Source of the DNA: Roseivirga thermotolerans | Lineage (GTDB): Bacteria > Bacteroidota > Bacteroidia > Cytophagales > Cyclobacteriaceae | DNA length: 64,000 nucleotides | Assembly (NCBI RefSeq): GCF_014653175.1 | Contig: NZ_BNAG01000005.1 | Span: 1 to 64,000 of the forward strand | Reading direction: 5' to 3' | Part shown: positions 51,899 to 61,041 of the stretch, in pieces | How the letters are laid out: each line of letters opens with the position of its first letter | Numbering within the stretch: position 1 is the first letter of the stretch | The notes under the pieces: generated by a model | What the model saw: only the letters and a program-made list of their open reading frames with translations | Database searches by the model: none | Told to the model about the DNA's origin: nothing | Position numbers and translations under genes: made by a program

Positions 51899-54304
51899 TT
51901 AAAAATTTGCCCGCAATGAAATCATAAAGTTTCGGCCGGGAGCTGAAATACCTGAACTATATGGCCTGTAACGTTGGTCTGTAATGTTTTCTACACCTGT
52001 AGTCACCGTTAGCACATCGTTAAAACTGTATTGCGCTTTAAAATTGAGCGTGTACCATGCAGGTGCGTAAGGGTTACCATTTTCATCGGCAGCATATATT
52101 TCTGTTTTGCCTTTCTCATCTTCGGGCATTTCATGGAAAGACACTTCCTCGTGGTAGTTGGCATAGAGGCTAAGCCTCCATTTGTTGCCCAGATAATTGA
52201 GTCTGCTCACGCCAAAAGCGGGTGCTGCATGCCGCAATGGACTTTTGGAGCCATCATCTAATTCCTCCTCTCCTTGCTGAAAATTATACATGGTATTAAA
52301 ACTAAAACCTACCGGTAGTTTTACTTCTGCTCCCAACTGAAAACCGTAGACCTCAGCAGCGGCAGCGTTTTGAATGGCCTGCACCTTGCTCATCTCTCCG
52401 TCATACATTATTTCAGTCATTCCATTGAGAGTAAAATCTCTTCTGACCAGCGCATTGTCCAGGTAGGTATAAAAGGCCGTTACATCTACCTTCAGTACTC
52501 CTGAGAATATTTTAGCAATGCCTATATCGGCATTGTATGCAGTTTCAGCCTTCAGGTCAGGATTGGGCACAACCACTGCTCCAGGCTCCGAATCGAATAT
52601 TTTACCCATATCGTCTACATTGGGCGACCTGAAGCCAGAAGCCATGTTGGCACTAACTACCCAAGTAGCATCTGGACGTAATATGGCTCCTAAGCTCCCT
52701 GTCAACGCCCCTTCGTTCAGCGAGGCCTCCGTGAAAGGGAAGGGATAGAACCGGGTATCGAAAGTTGCATCTATTCCAAAACGATTATAGCGCAGGCCTG
52801 CCTGAAAGGTCAGGTAATCCGTAGGACTGTATTCCTGAGTAATGTATGCCGCATACGATGTCCATTCGGCCTGAGGGTACCGCGAGGGCCCTTCCGTTGA
52901 AGTGCCATCTTGTATATTCTGCTCATAACCGGTAGAGTTCACTTCATTAAGCACCCACTCTACCCCGTAGAACAGCTTACTTTTGTCACTCAATCGCTTG
53001 TTGGCGTCAATATTTACCGAATAAGCATCTACTTTTTCTACGCGTACCGATCGCTGATTACTGTTCAGGCTTCTGTCTCTGCGGCTTTCTTCAAAATGCT
53101 GGTAGGCGAGTCTAAGCGTAACGGCATCATACAAACCGGATTTTCTCTGATGACTGGCACTTAGGTTATTCATCATCCAGATTTGCGGCCCGTAACTCCA
53201 CTCTCCATAGCGTGGCGCCCCATTGCGTGTTCTCAAGTGCCGGTCATACCGGCCATAATCAGATGTTTCTGAGTAGTGGAACCCATATTGAAAGTCCCAA
53301 TATTGGCTGGGTTTATACCTTACCTTTTGAGTGATGTTGAACTGATAATAACCACTCGGATTTTGTACCCTTGGGTCGGAGTTGGTAAGCACCACATCCT
53401 CATTGCCTCTCCTTTCTACCGTGTAGGTTTTGAGGTAATCGTCAGGCCCGTTACTTCCCATTTTCAGGTCATCGAAATCATTGGCACTAAGGCTAGTGGC
53501 AAAAGCCCACTTTTTGAGTCCCAACATAAAGCCTACATGGCCAGTCATTTCGTTGTTGGCCGAAGCATAACGTAAAACTGCTTTTCCGCTAATCTGTGGG
53601 GTACCGGTTAAAGATAACTGTGGGGTGAGTGTCTGAAAACTCATTACTCCCCCAATGGCATCGCTACCATAAATAACCGAACCAGGGCCAAAAGCAATTT
53701 CGGCACTTTCTATGGCAAACGGGTCTAGCGAAATTACATTTTGAATATTCCCACTTCTAAAAATTGCGGTATTCATTCGCACACCATCTACCGTGTAGAG
53801 CAGGCGGTTAGTAGCAAAGCCACGAATCATGGGGCTGCCTCCTCCCTGCTGGCTCTTTTGCACATATATTTGGCCGGAAACCGAAAGCAAATCGGCCGCT
53901 GTTTGAGGGTTCTGAAAAGCCACCTCTCTTGGAGTGACAGTAATTACTTTTTGAGGCACTTCTGCAGAAGACTGACTCCATCGGGTAGCAGAAACAACAA
54001 ACTGATCGAGCGAAAGACTAGTAGGACGAAGGCCTAGCTGAAAACCCATAGCTTCCAACTGTTCGAAGCTATACTCTGCTGTGGCATAACCTAAAATGCG
54101 TATCTGTATAAGTTCTGCCCCCTCCAGTGCGGCAATATCTGCCTGGCCTTTGGCATTGGTGGTGAGAACGGTATTGTCCTTTTCGCTGACAATAACAGCC
54201 AGCTCCAATGGCAGACCGCTTTCCTGGTCTACCACGGTTAAAACCTGGGCTTTGGCTACGCAACAAAGTAGGCACAGCCAGCCCAGAAGAATAGTTTTCT
54301 TCAT
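51899..54304 (-). CDS. TonB-dependent receptor, heme/hemoglobin type
   Basis: An 801-residue outer-membrane receptor with a signal peptide (MKKTILLGWLCLLCCVAKAQ). A short carboxypeptidase-like domain follows. The plug at about 130-230 has SPMIRGFATNRLLYTVDGVR and GPGSVIYGSDAIGGVMSF. The barrel holds FRSPNVDDMGKIF and NPDLKAETAYNADIG, equivalent to the FRAP/NPNL box of hemoglobin/heme receptors. It ends GRNFMISLRANF. The substrate is inferred from that box and could also be another iron or metal complex. No HmuY- or heme-transport genes are adjacent. The small protein at 54401 precedes it by 96 bases. Confidence 0.85.
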   Translation of the reverse strand: MKKTILLGWLCLLCCVAKAQVLTVVDQESGLPLELAVIVSEKDNTVLTTNAKGQADIAALEGAELIQIRILGYATAEYSFEQLEAMGFQLGLRPTSLSLDQFVVSATRWSQSSAEVPQKVITVTPREVAFQNPQTAADLLSVSGQIYVQKSQQGGGSPMIRGFATNRLLYTVDGVRMNTAIFRSGNIQNVISLDPFAIESAEIAFGPGSVIYGSDAIGGVMSFQTLTPQLSLTGTPQISGKAVLRYASANNEMTGHVGFMLGLKKWAFATSLSANDFDDLKMGSNGPDDYLKTYTVERRGNEDVVLTNSDPRVQNPSGYYQFNITQKVRYKPSQYWDFQYGFHYSETSDYGRYDRHLRTRNGAPRYGEWSYGPQIWMMNNLSASHQRKSGLYDAVTLRLAYQHFEESRRDRSLNSNQRSVRVEKVDAYSVNIDANKRLSDKSKLFYGVEWVLNEVNSTGYEQNIQDGTSTEGPSRYPQAEWTSYAAYITQEYSPTDYLTFQAGLRYNRFGIDATFDTRFYPFPFTEASLNEGALTGSLGAILRPDATWVVSANMASGFRSPNVDDMGKIFDSEPGAVVVPNPDLKAETAYNADIGIAKIFSGVLKVDVTAFYTYLDNALVRRDFTLNGMTEIMYDGEMSKVQAIQNAAAAEVYGFQLGAEVKLPVGFSFNTMYNFQQGEEELDDGSKSPLRHAAPAFGVSRLNYLGNKWRLSLYANYHEEVSFHEMPEDEKGKTEIYAADENGNPYAPAWYTLNFKAQYSFNDVLTVTTGVENITDQRYRPYSSGISAPGRNFMISLRANF

Positions 54305-54330
54305 GATTAAAAAGTGAATTGTTAAACATG

Positions 54331-54349
54331 TTCAGTCTTGCCGACTGAA
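54331..54349. repeat. Inverted repeat upstream of the TonB receptor
   Basis: TTCAGTC (54331-54337) and GACTGAA (54343-54349) are perfect 7-bp arms around TTGCC. It lies 27 bases upstream of the receptor ATG and has no T tract. It may be a leader hairpin or an operator. Confidence 0.4.
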
Positions 54350-54400
54350 AAACTGATAAAACAAGCCTCTTTGTGAGGTTGTCTTAAAAACCCGAAATGC

Positions 54401-54940
54401 TTAACAATAGATGGGTGGAGGAACGGGAGGACTCCAACAGATTGACCGATAAAAAACCGGAGCTTGCATGGCTTCATGGATATGAAAACCAAAGCCGATG
54501 GGTAGGTCTGAAACTATAACCGAATGATATAGGCCTTTGAGAAAACGTTCTATTTGCACCTGATTATGCTGTTGATCAGGATCGTGCTTCATGGCCATGG
54601 CCACCAGGCGATCGAGTTGGTACTTAATTTTGGTTTCTGCCTTATCCCACCAAACGTGGTAGATAATTTTCCCTTCAAGTTCTTCTTTTTCTACCACATC
54701 GTAGCTCTGGCCCTGGTATTCGAACTCCCGCTCATGCTCCCATTTCAACGTAGCAGCCTGCTCAGCTGTAAATGTAAGCTGAATGAGCTCCCCTTTGTCT
54801 ACCCCAAGCAGAATCTGATGTTCAATGTCTTCTCTCAACTTCCACTGTTTGAGCTTAAGCATGGCATAGCTAAGCCCTAATGGGGCAAGAAAGCACATGA
54901 GCAGTGCTACAGAAATAAACTGTCTGGTTCGAGTGGCCAT
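54401..54940 (-). CDS. Small exported protein with Pro-rich Cys tail
   Basis: A 179-residue protein with an N-terminal membrane or signal segment (residues 8-26). A charged region follows with EFEYQGQSYDVVEKEELEGK and a His/Met-containing middle (VAMAMKHDPDQQHNQVQ, GFGFHIHEAMQ). The end is an unusual SPPVPPPIYC tail. Proteins of this kind occur before TonB receptors in Bacteroidota, but I know no function. The terminal Cys and the His/Met residues could bind a metal; that is inference. ATG start as given. Confidence 0.65.
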   Translation of the reverse strand: MATRTRQFISVALLMCFLAPLGLSYAMLKLKQWKLREDIEHQILLGVDKGELIQLTFTAEQAATLKWEHEREFEYQGQSYDVVEKEELEGKIIYHVWWDKAETKIKYQLDRLVAMAMKHDPDQQHNQVQIERFLKGLYHSVIVSDLPIGFGFHIHEAMQAPVFYRSICWSPPVPPPIYC

Positions 54941-55024
54941 TTTACAGGCTTACAATCTAAGAAAGAATAACTGATTTGATAAGCAGAGAGTGACAGGAGG
55001 CACTTTATTACTGTAATGGGCAGA

Positions 55025-55702
55025 TCAGCAAATGAGCTTGTATCCATAGCCTCTTACGTTTAGAATCTGTATGGAAGTATCTTGGCTAAGCTTTTTCCGG
55101 AGCTTGGTTATGAACACATCCATGCTTCGGGCATTAAAAAAGTCATCGCTCCCCCACAGGGTATTGAGTATTAGGGTTCTTTCTGTCAGGTCGTTTTTAT
55201 GCAGGTATAATTCATGGAGCAGTTGGGCTTCGCGGTGCGTCAATTGCTCTTCCTGATCTTGAAAACGCAGTGTTTGTCTCGAAAAATTAAAAGTGTACTG
55301 CCCTATGGATACGTCTTCTGAGGGTTGACCTCCTGCGTGTCGGCTGAGCAGTGCCTTTATACGCACAATTAGCTCTTCCATAGAAAATGGCTTCCTTAGG
55401 TAGTCATTGGCCCCATAGCCAAACCCCTCCACCACATCTTCTGTACGGCTCTTAGCGGTTAGAAAAATAATGGGAATTCGGTCGTTCTTTTTCCTGATTT
55501 CCCTGACCAGAGAAAATCCGTCTTTTTTGGGCATCATTACGTCTAGCACCAATAGTTCCGGACCGGTTTGCTCATATTTGAGCCTGGCCTCTTCGCCATC
55601 GGCACAATAGATTACATCATAGCCTCTGGTTTCGAGGCTTTCTTTCACTATGGTGCCCAGGGCTACCTCATCTTCTGCCAAAAGTATCTTATGCTTTGCC
55701 AT
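55025..55702 (-). CDS. OmpR-family response regulator
   Basis: A 225-residue two-component regulator. The receiver domain (1-120) has the acidic pair Glu10/Asp11, the phosphorylation site Asp54 (LLVLDVMMPKKDG) and the conserved Lys of IFLTAKSR. The winged-helix DNA-binding domain (about 130-225) includes LTHREAQLLHELY and NTLWG-type residues and ends VRGYGYKLIC. It overlaps the kinase gene by 14 bases, so the pair is translated together. Target genes are probably nearby, perhaps the divergent GLPGLI/TonB pair. Confidence 0.95.
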   Translation of the reverse strand: MAKHKILLAEDEVALGTIVKESLETRGYDVIYCADGEEARLKYEQTGPELLVLDVMMPKKDGFSLVREIRKKNDRIPIIFLTAKSRTEDVVEGFGYGANDYLRKPFSMEELIVRIKALLSRHAGGQPSEDVSIGQYTFNFSRQTLRFQDQEEQLTHREAQLLHELYLHKNDLTERTLILNTLWGSDDFFNARSMDVFITKLRKKLSQDTSIQILNVRGYGYKLIC

Positions 55703-57287
55703 GGGGTACTTCTACTATAAAAGTGGTTTTACCGGGCTGCACACTAAGTGTTACCTCTCCGCTATGTTTTTCTACCAGGCTTTTGGTATAGAAAAGGCCA
55801 ATTCCAAAACCTTTTACGTTGTGAATATTGCCCGTGGGTATACGATAAAATTTATCGAATATGCGCTGTTGCTCCTGCTTACCAATGTGCCCCCCGTTGT
55901 CTGTCACTCGCCAGGCTATTTTATCGGTACTGGCCGAAAGCTCCAACTCTATCTGATTACCTCCATACTTAATGGCATTGTCCAATAAGTTGCCAATAGC
56001 ATTTTCCATATGAAACACATCCAGAAAAGCCGTTTCGCCAAGCAAATCGGTTTTAAAGCTCAGCTTTTTATCTCCTTTTATAAGGTAATAGCGTTCATAG
56101 ATTTGCCGGGTAAAAGGCACAACCTCTACTTCCTCTAGCGAAATTTCAAGATCATCGGAATCCAAGGAAGCCGTTTCCAGTAGTTTTTCTACCATACCAT
56201 TCAGCTTGCCGAGCTGATCTTTTGAAATATCCAGATACTTGGAGGTTTTCACCGGATCGTTGGCTTCATTGAAATTCGAAATACCTTCCAGAGCGGTAGA
56301 AATAGTAGCAATTGGGGTTTTAAACTCATGAGTAATATTGCTAATCAGGTCGTTCTTTATCTCGGCCAACTCCTTTTGCTCGCTGATCACCCTGTAGAGA
56401 TACAGCAGGGAGCCAATAACCATAAAAGAGATAACCAGTGAAATGAGTAAATCCAGCCCTCCTCTTTTAAGAATAGCCAGAGAGGCATTTTCGAACCTCA
56501 ATTGCAGCCGCTGATTTTTAGTTAGAAATGTGCTTTTGGAAAACACATCGAGCGGGTAATTTTCCAGATCATCGACAGGCTCTGATAGTAGTGTGTCAAC
56601 CTTAGGCCTATTGAATGTAATCGCCCCATTTTTATTACTGCTTTCAACCACCTCTAGCCCTATCGGCACTGATTTGTAAAGCACCATCACATGGTTTACC
56701 CTTAGATTTCTTCGGTTCAACTCGTCTTGCAGGTGGCTTTTCAGAGCTTCGAGATTCAAATTGCTATTGGTTAACGATATGATTATTTTTTTGGCAAAGC
56801 CCTTAATCTGCTCCAGACTATCAGTAACCTTGATTTCTACATTGCCTGTATGCGACTGACTAAACAAAATACTATCGGAGATAGCCACAGAAGAATGGGC
56901 CATGTTTTGCCAGACACCAAATTTCTTAACGGGTGAGTCTAACTCTACTTTGGAGAGCTTGCCTTTCTGGAGACCTAGGGAATCCAGAAAAACAGACCAG
57001 TCGGTGGTTTTTCTAACCGAGTCTGACGAAGATGTCCATGCTCCGCGAAAAACGATACCCGGCATAAGGGTATCGTTAGGATCCAGTCGCCTATACATTA
57101 TATCTTGCCGAACCAGATCGGCAAAATAGCTGTCTATGCTCACATCCAGAGCCCGTTGCATATCTTGAATAAACCGCTCTTTGTTCAGGTCATAGTTCTG
57201 AACATTCCGATACACCTGCGTAGCAATGGTAATTATGGCTGTGGCCGTAATGAGATAAATTATACGTTTGAGTTTCAGAGCGTTCAC
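55689..57287 (-). CDS. Sensor histidine kinase
   Basis: Membrane sensor of the pair with the OmpR regulator. The 532-residue form has a first membrane helix near its start (about 8-25) and a 270-residue extracytoplasmic sensing region. The second helix is GGLDLLISLVISFMVIGSLLYLY. The HisKA domain has LISNITHEFKTPIATI (phospho-His in HEF). The HATPase domain has MENAIGNLLDNAIKY (N box), the G boxes WRVTDNGGHIG and GFGIGLFYTKSLVEKH. The start is a GTG at 57287, preferred to an ATG at 57344, because an exact -7 box (57299-57292) lies between them. Confidence 0.93.
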   Translation of the reverse strand: MNALKLKRIIYLITATAIITIATQVYRNVQNYDLNKERFIQDMQRALDVSIDSYFADLVRQDIMYRRLDPNDTLMPGIVFRGAWTSSSDSVRKTTDWSVFLDSLGLQKGKLSKVELDSPVKKFGVWQNMAHSSVAISDSILFSQSHTGNVEIKVTDSLEQIKGFAKKIIISLTNSNLNLEALKSHLQDELNRRNLRVNHVMVLYKSVPIGLEVVESSNKNGAITFNRPKVDTLLSEPVDDLENYPLDVFSKSTFLTKNQRLQLRFENASLAILKRGGLDLLISLVISFMVIGSLLYLYRVISEQKELAEIKNDLISNITHEFKTPIATISTALEGISNFNEANDPVKTSKYLDISKDQLGKLNGMVEKLLETASLDSDDLEISLEEVEVVPFTRQIYERYYLIKGDKKLSFKTDLLGETAFLDVFHMENAIGNLLDNAIKYGGNQIELELSASTDKIAWRVTDNGGHIGKQEQQRIFDKFYRIPTGNIHNVKGFGIGLFYTKSLVEKHSGEVTLSVQPGKTTFIVEVPHGKA

Positions 57288-57291
57288 AAGG

Positions 57292-57319
57292 CAAATATAC
57301 ACACAGAACTCACTTTCAA
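57292..57319 (-). promoter_or_regulatory. Promoter giving a possibly leaderless kinase mRNA
   Basis: The minus strand has TATATTTG at 57299-57292 (exact TAnnTTTG) and TTG at 57319-57317, 17 bases upstream. The expected start point (about 57286) coincides with the GTG start codon at 57287, so the transcript may have no leader. Confidence 0.5.
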
Positions 57320-57404
57320 TTTTGAGCTTAACACACGTTAACACTGCTTAACTCAATGTTTTACAGCGTCTATATTCATTTGTAGAGTGATAAACTCAAG
57401 TATT

Positions 57405-58265
57405 ATGAAAAAGACTATAAAAACACTTTATCTATTTTTTGCCATGCTGTTTTTTCTGAGCACTTCTGCTTTTGCTCAGAATTTCCAGGGCTACGCCACT
57501 TATCAGTCGTCTAGAAAGATGGACGGTTTCGGGGTTAAACTGGAGGGTGCCAGCCCCGATATGGAAGCCAAGCTAAAGGAGCAATTAAAAAAGCAATTTC
57601 AGAAAGAATACGAGCTCAAGTTTAACCTGACCGAGTCGGTCTGGAAAGAAGTGGAAAGTCTGGATGGTGGACCTACTTCGGCTTCCTCTGGCGGTGTGGT
57701 TGTTCGAATTGCGGGCAACATGAGTGGGGTTACTTATAAAAACACAGCCGAGAACCTTTATTTACGGGAGTCGGAAGTATTCAATAAACCTTTTCTGGTG
57801 AACGATGAACTGGAAAGTAGGGAATGGCAAATAACCAACGAAACCAAACAAATTGGTAATTATACAGCCTACAAAGCCATTTACAACGACATTCGCGAAA
57901 GCCGCGTCATTTCTTTTAGTAGTAATTCTAACAAGCCTAAAGACGATAAATCTGAAGCCGAAATAAAAACAGATACCGTGCAGGTAGTAGCCTGGTATAC
58001 TCCACAAATTCCGGTATCGCAAGGACCTGGCGACTATTGGGGCTTACCCGGGCTGATTCTGGAGCTTACCGATGGCCCAACCACCTATTTATGTACAAAA
58101 GTGGTGCTTAACCCTGAAGAAACTGTGGTTATTAAAAAGCCTTCAAAGGGCAAAAAGGTAACCCGTGCAGAGCTGCAGGCAGAAATGGACGCCAAGATGG
58201 AAGAAATGGGTACCAAGTTCAGCAATGGTAAGGGGGAAATGAAATTCAAAATAGGAGGCAACTAA
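57405..58265 (+). CDS. GLPGLI-family exported protein
   Basis: A 286-residue protein with a signal peptide (MKKTIKTLYLFFAMLFFLSTSAFAQ). The namesake motif is GDYWGLPGLILELTDG at about 210-225, followed by a basic/acidic tail. GLPGLI proteins are a Bacteroidota family, often encoded next to TonB-type outer-membrane proteins and two-component systems, with no proven function. ATG 57405 is used rather than the upstream GTG at 57387. The TonB-type gene follows after 34 bases. Confidence 0.88.
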   Translation: MKKTIKTLYLFFAMLFFLSTSAFAQNFQGYATYQSSRKMDGFGVKLEGASPDMEAKLKEQLKKQFQKEYELKFNLTESVWKEVESLDGGPTSASSGGVVVRIAGNMSGVTYKNTAENLYLRESEVFNKPFLVNDELESREWQITNETKQIGNYTAYKAIYNDIRESRVISFSSNSNKPKDDKSEAEIKTDTVQVVAWYTPQIPVSQGPGDYWGLPGLILELTDGPTTYLCTKVVLNPEETVVIKKPSKGKKVTRAELQAEMDAKMEEMGTKFSNGKGEMKFKIGGN

Positions 58266-58299
58266 TTCTAACACCAAGCCCAAGTCAAAAACTTATTAT

Positions 58300-60987
58300 A
58301 TGAACAAGCTAGTCCTTTTAATAGTGCTTTTAGCAGGAGCATTTTCAATTGCGCATGGTCAGCAAAAGGTAATTTTTAGTGGAGAGGTTCGCGATGATCA
58401 GGGGGCACCTCTGGAATTTGCCAATGTAATTGCCATTGATACGGTAAAAAAAACCATGGCGGCCTTTGCCGTAACTAACCCTCAGGGGCAGTTTAAAATC
58501 TCGCTGGAAAAAGACAGGGTGTATACCATTAAGGTAAGCTTTATAGGCTTTCTGCCATTTGAAAGAACCTATAAGGCAGAAGAAAGCAACTCTACCCCTT
58601 TTGGCATTGGCCTGACTACCGATGCCCAGCAGTTGGGCGATGTAGAGGTGGTGAGTGAAATGCCGGTGCTTATTCAGGGCGATACGATTACCTACAAAGC
58701 CGAGGTTTTTACACAAGGCAACGAACGAAAATTGGGCGATGTACTGAAAGACCTGCCGGGGTTTGAGGTAGATGCAGACGGAGGAGTGAAAGTGCAGGGT
58801 AAAAGTGTAGATAAGGTTTTGGTTGATGGCAAGGAGTTTTTTGAAGGAGACACCAAACTGGCAACCAAGAACCTACCGGCCAACGTGGTAGATCGGGTGC
58901 AGGTGCTTCAGAACTTCAATGACATAAGCCCACTGAGAGGGGTAAACAACAGCGAACAGCTTGCCCTGAACATTCAACTAAAGGAGGATAAAAAGAGTAT
59001 GGTGTTTGGTGACCTGAAACTTGGTGGCGGACCTGAAGGGCGTTACCTGGCTCATGTAAACACATTTTACTACGACAAGAAAACCAATATCAACCTGATT
59101 GCCGATGCCAATAACGTGGGGATTCCGGCCTTCAGTATGAGTGACTATTTCCGGTTTTCCGGAGGACTGGGGGGCTTTTCGAGAGGTGCCGGCTCATCCA
59201 TTCAAACCACATCCAATCAGCTGGGCATTCCAATGGCTGAAAGAAACAACGCCAAGTCGCTAAAAAATGAACTTGGGGCTCTCAACTACAATTTCACCCC
59301 TTCTAACAAATGGCATATTAATGGTTTCGCCATAGGGTCTCGGGTAGACAACACGCTTGGGTCTATCTCACAACGTACCTATGTGCTTCAGCCGGGCAAC
59401 AATACCGAATTACTAACCTCCGAACAGCAAGTAGAGAGCACTTCCGGTTTGTTCAAGTATGGAATTAAATACATGCCTAACCCCAATCTGCAGGTAGACT
59501 ATAGTGGCTTTGGGCGTTTGGCGAGTATAGAAAACCTCGACTTTCAAAACTCAACTTTTGGTAATCAGTCGAACGACATTAATGGCGCCACTACACAGGA
59601 ACCTTACAGCATTCAACAGCAACTTAGGGCATTTTGGGCGGCAACAAACAAAGACATATGGTCTTTTGAAGGCAGCTATTCTCATGAAATACAAGACCCT
59701 ACTTACAACCTTGTGAATTCAGGACAGCCGTTTGCTTCTATTATTCCGATGACTGGCAACAGCCCTTACAACCTCACACAGCTTAGGTATGTGGCTACCA
59801 ATAAGTATGAGTCTGCCCTCAATTATTACCGCATTCTCAACAAAACGAACCACGTAAACTTTAAGCTGGGTAGCAATTCCACCAGTCAAACACTCAATTC
59901 AAGCATGTACGAAACGTTGGACGATGGCACGGTAAATGAGTTTAGTCAAAGCAACCTGATAAATCTGGTGGACTATACTTTTGAAGACTACTATCTGGGT
60001 ATTCTTTACAAAACAAAGTTCGGTCCGTTAGAAATGAGCCCTTCGTTGAACTTGCACCGATACAAGGTGTGGAACAACCAAAATGATTCACAAAACGGTT
60101 TCGACAAGACTATGCTGCTCCCTGGTTTCTCTGCCCGCTATCAGTTTAGAAGTTCTCATACGCTCAACCTCAACTATGCCGTAACTGCAGAGTTTACAGA
60201 TGTGCAAAATTTTGCTGAGGCTCTTGTGGTGAGAAGTTATAACTCGCTATTCCGGGGAAACACTGATCTCAAAAACAGTCTCTACCATAGCCTGAACCTT
60301 CGCTACTTCAACTTCAACATGTATAACTTCCTAAACCTGTATGGCGGGCTCAATTATTCCAAACGACTGGATGATGTGAGCAACATTGTGCAGTTTAACA
60401 ACCTGGAGCGGGTAAACTCGCCCATCAACATTAATGCAGCCAACGAGGTGATGTCGGGTTATGCAAGTTTCGACAAACGATTGGATGCTTTCCGGTTCAA
60501 CCTGAGCGCCAACTGGAGTAGAAGCACCAGCAATAACATTATATCTGACACCCCTAATCAAAACGTTAGCTTCAACCAAAGCTACAAGGCCACCATTACA
60601 ACCACACTCTTTAAAAAGCTGTATCTCGATTTCGGATATAGCCTGGCTCTGAACAACTATGAGGCAAGGAATACCACCAGTCAGTTTGAAACCCATCAGC
60701 CATTTGGCAATCTGGAGATTGGTTTTCTTAAGGGCTTTACCCTAAATGCCAACTACGAGTACAATAGCTATGTATCTTCTACCAATCCCACTCAGACTTT
60801 CGATTTGCTCGATGCCGAATTGCGGTATAGAAAAGAGGGTTCACCCTGGGAGTTTAAGGTAGAAGGAATGAACCTGTTGAATACCACCGGCATTCGAAGA
60901 GACTCTTTTAGCGAGAGCCTCATTAGCACCTTTGAATATTTTATTCAGAAGCGCTACTGGGTATTTAGCGTAATGTACGACTTATAG
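58300..60987 (+). CDS. TonB-type outer-membrane beta-barrel protein
   Basis: An 895-residue protein with a signal peptide (ending AHGQ). A carboxypeptidase-regulatory-like domain is at about 25-110 (GEVRDDQGAPLEFANVI, VSFIGFLPFERTYK). A plug-like region follows with DVLKDLPGFEVDADGGVKVQG and KVLVDGKEFFEGD. The barrel has ends such as KRYWVFSVMYDL. The TonB box is not obvious, so it may be an OMP_b-brl_3 family protein rather than an active importer. It is paired with the GLPGLI gene and divergent from the two-component system. Confidence 0.88.
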   Translation: MNKLVLLIVLLAGAFSIAHGQQKVIFSGEVRDDQGAPLEFANVIAIDTVKKTMAAFAVTNPQGQFKISLEKDRVYTIKVSFIGFLPFERTYKAEESNSTPFGIGLTTDAQQLGDVEVVSEMPVLIQGDTITYKAEVFTQGNERKLGDVLKDLPGFEVDADGGVKVQGKSVDKVLVDGKEFFEGDTKLATKNLPANVVDRVQVLQNFNDISPLRGVNNSEQLALNIQLKEDKKSMVFGDLKLGGGPEGRYLAHVNTFYYDKKTNINLIADANNVGIPAFSMSDYFRFSGGLGGFSRGAGSSIQTTSNQLGIPMAERNNAKSLKNELGALNYNFTPSNKWHINGFAIGSRVDNTLGSISQRTYVLQPGNNTELLTSEQQVESTSGLFKYGIKYMPNPNLQVDYSGFGRLASIENLDFQNSTFGNQSNDINGATTQEPYSIQQQLRAFWAATNKDIWSFEGSYSHEIQDPTYNLVNSGQPFASIIPMTGNSPYNLTQLRYVATNKYESALNYYRILNKTNHVNFKLGSNSTSQTLNSSMYETLDDGTVNEFSQSNLINLVDYTFEDYYLGILYKTKFGPLEMSPSLNLHRYKVWNNQNDSQNGFDKTMLLPGFSARYQFRSSHTLNLNYAVTAEFTDVQNFAEALVVRSYNSLFRGNTDLKNSLYHSLNLRYFNFNMYNFLNLYGGLNYSKRLDDVSNIVQFNNLERVNSPININAANEVMSGYASFDKRLDAFRFNLSANWSRSTSNNIISDTPNQNVSFNQSYKATITTTLFKKLYLDFGYSLALNNYEARNTTSQFETHQPFGNLEIGFLKGFTLNANYEYNSYVSSTNPTQTFDLLDAELRYRKEGSPWEFKVEGMNLLNTTGIRRDSFSESLISTFEYFIQKRYWVFSVMYDL

Positions 60988-60995
60988 AAATGACT

Positions 60996-61038
60996 GTTCT
61001 TCGCGAACCATATCTGAGCTCAGAGGTTCGCGAAGAAC
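60996..61038. repeat. Perfect 14-bp hairpin with a palindromic loop
   Basis: GTTCTTCGCGAACC (60996-61009) is exactly complementary to GGTTCGCGAAGAAC (61025-61038). The loop contains the 12-bp palindrome TCTGAGCTCAGA (61013-61024). It lies between convergent genes, without a T tract on either side. It may act as a bidirectional terminator, or be a protein-binding site. Confidence 0.7.
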
Positions 61039-61041
61039 GGT

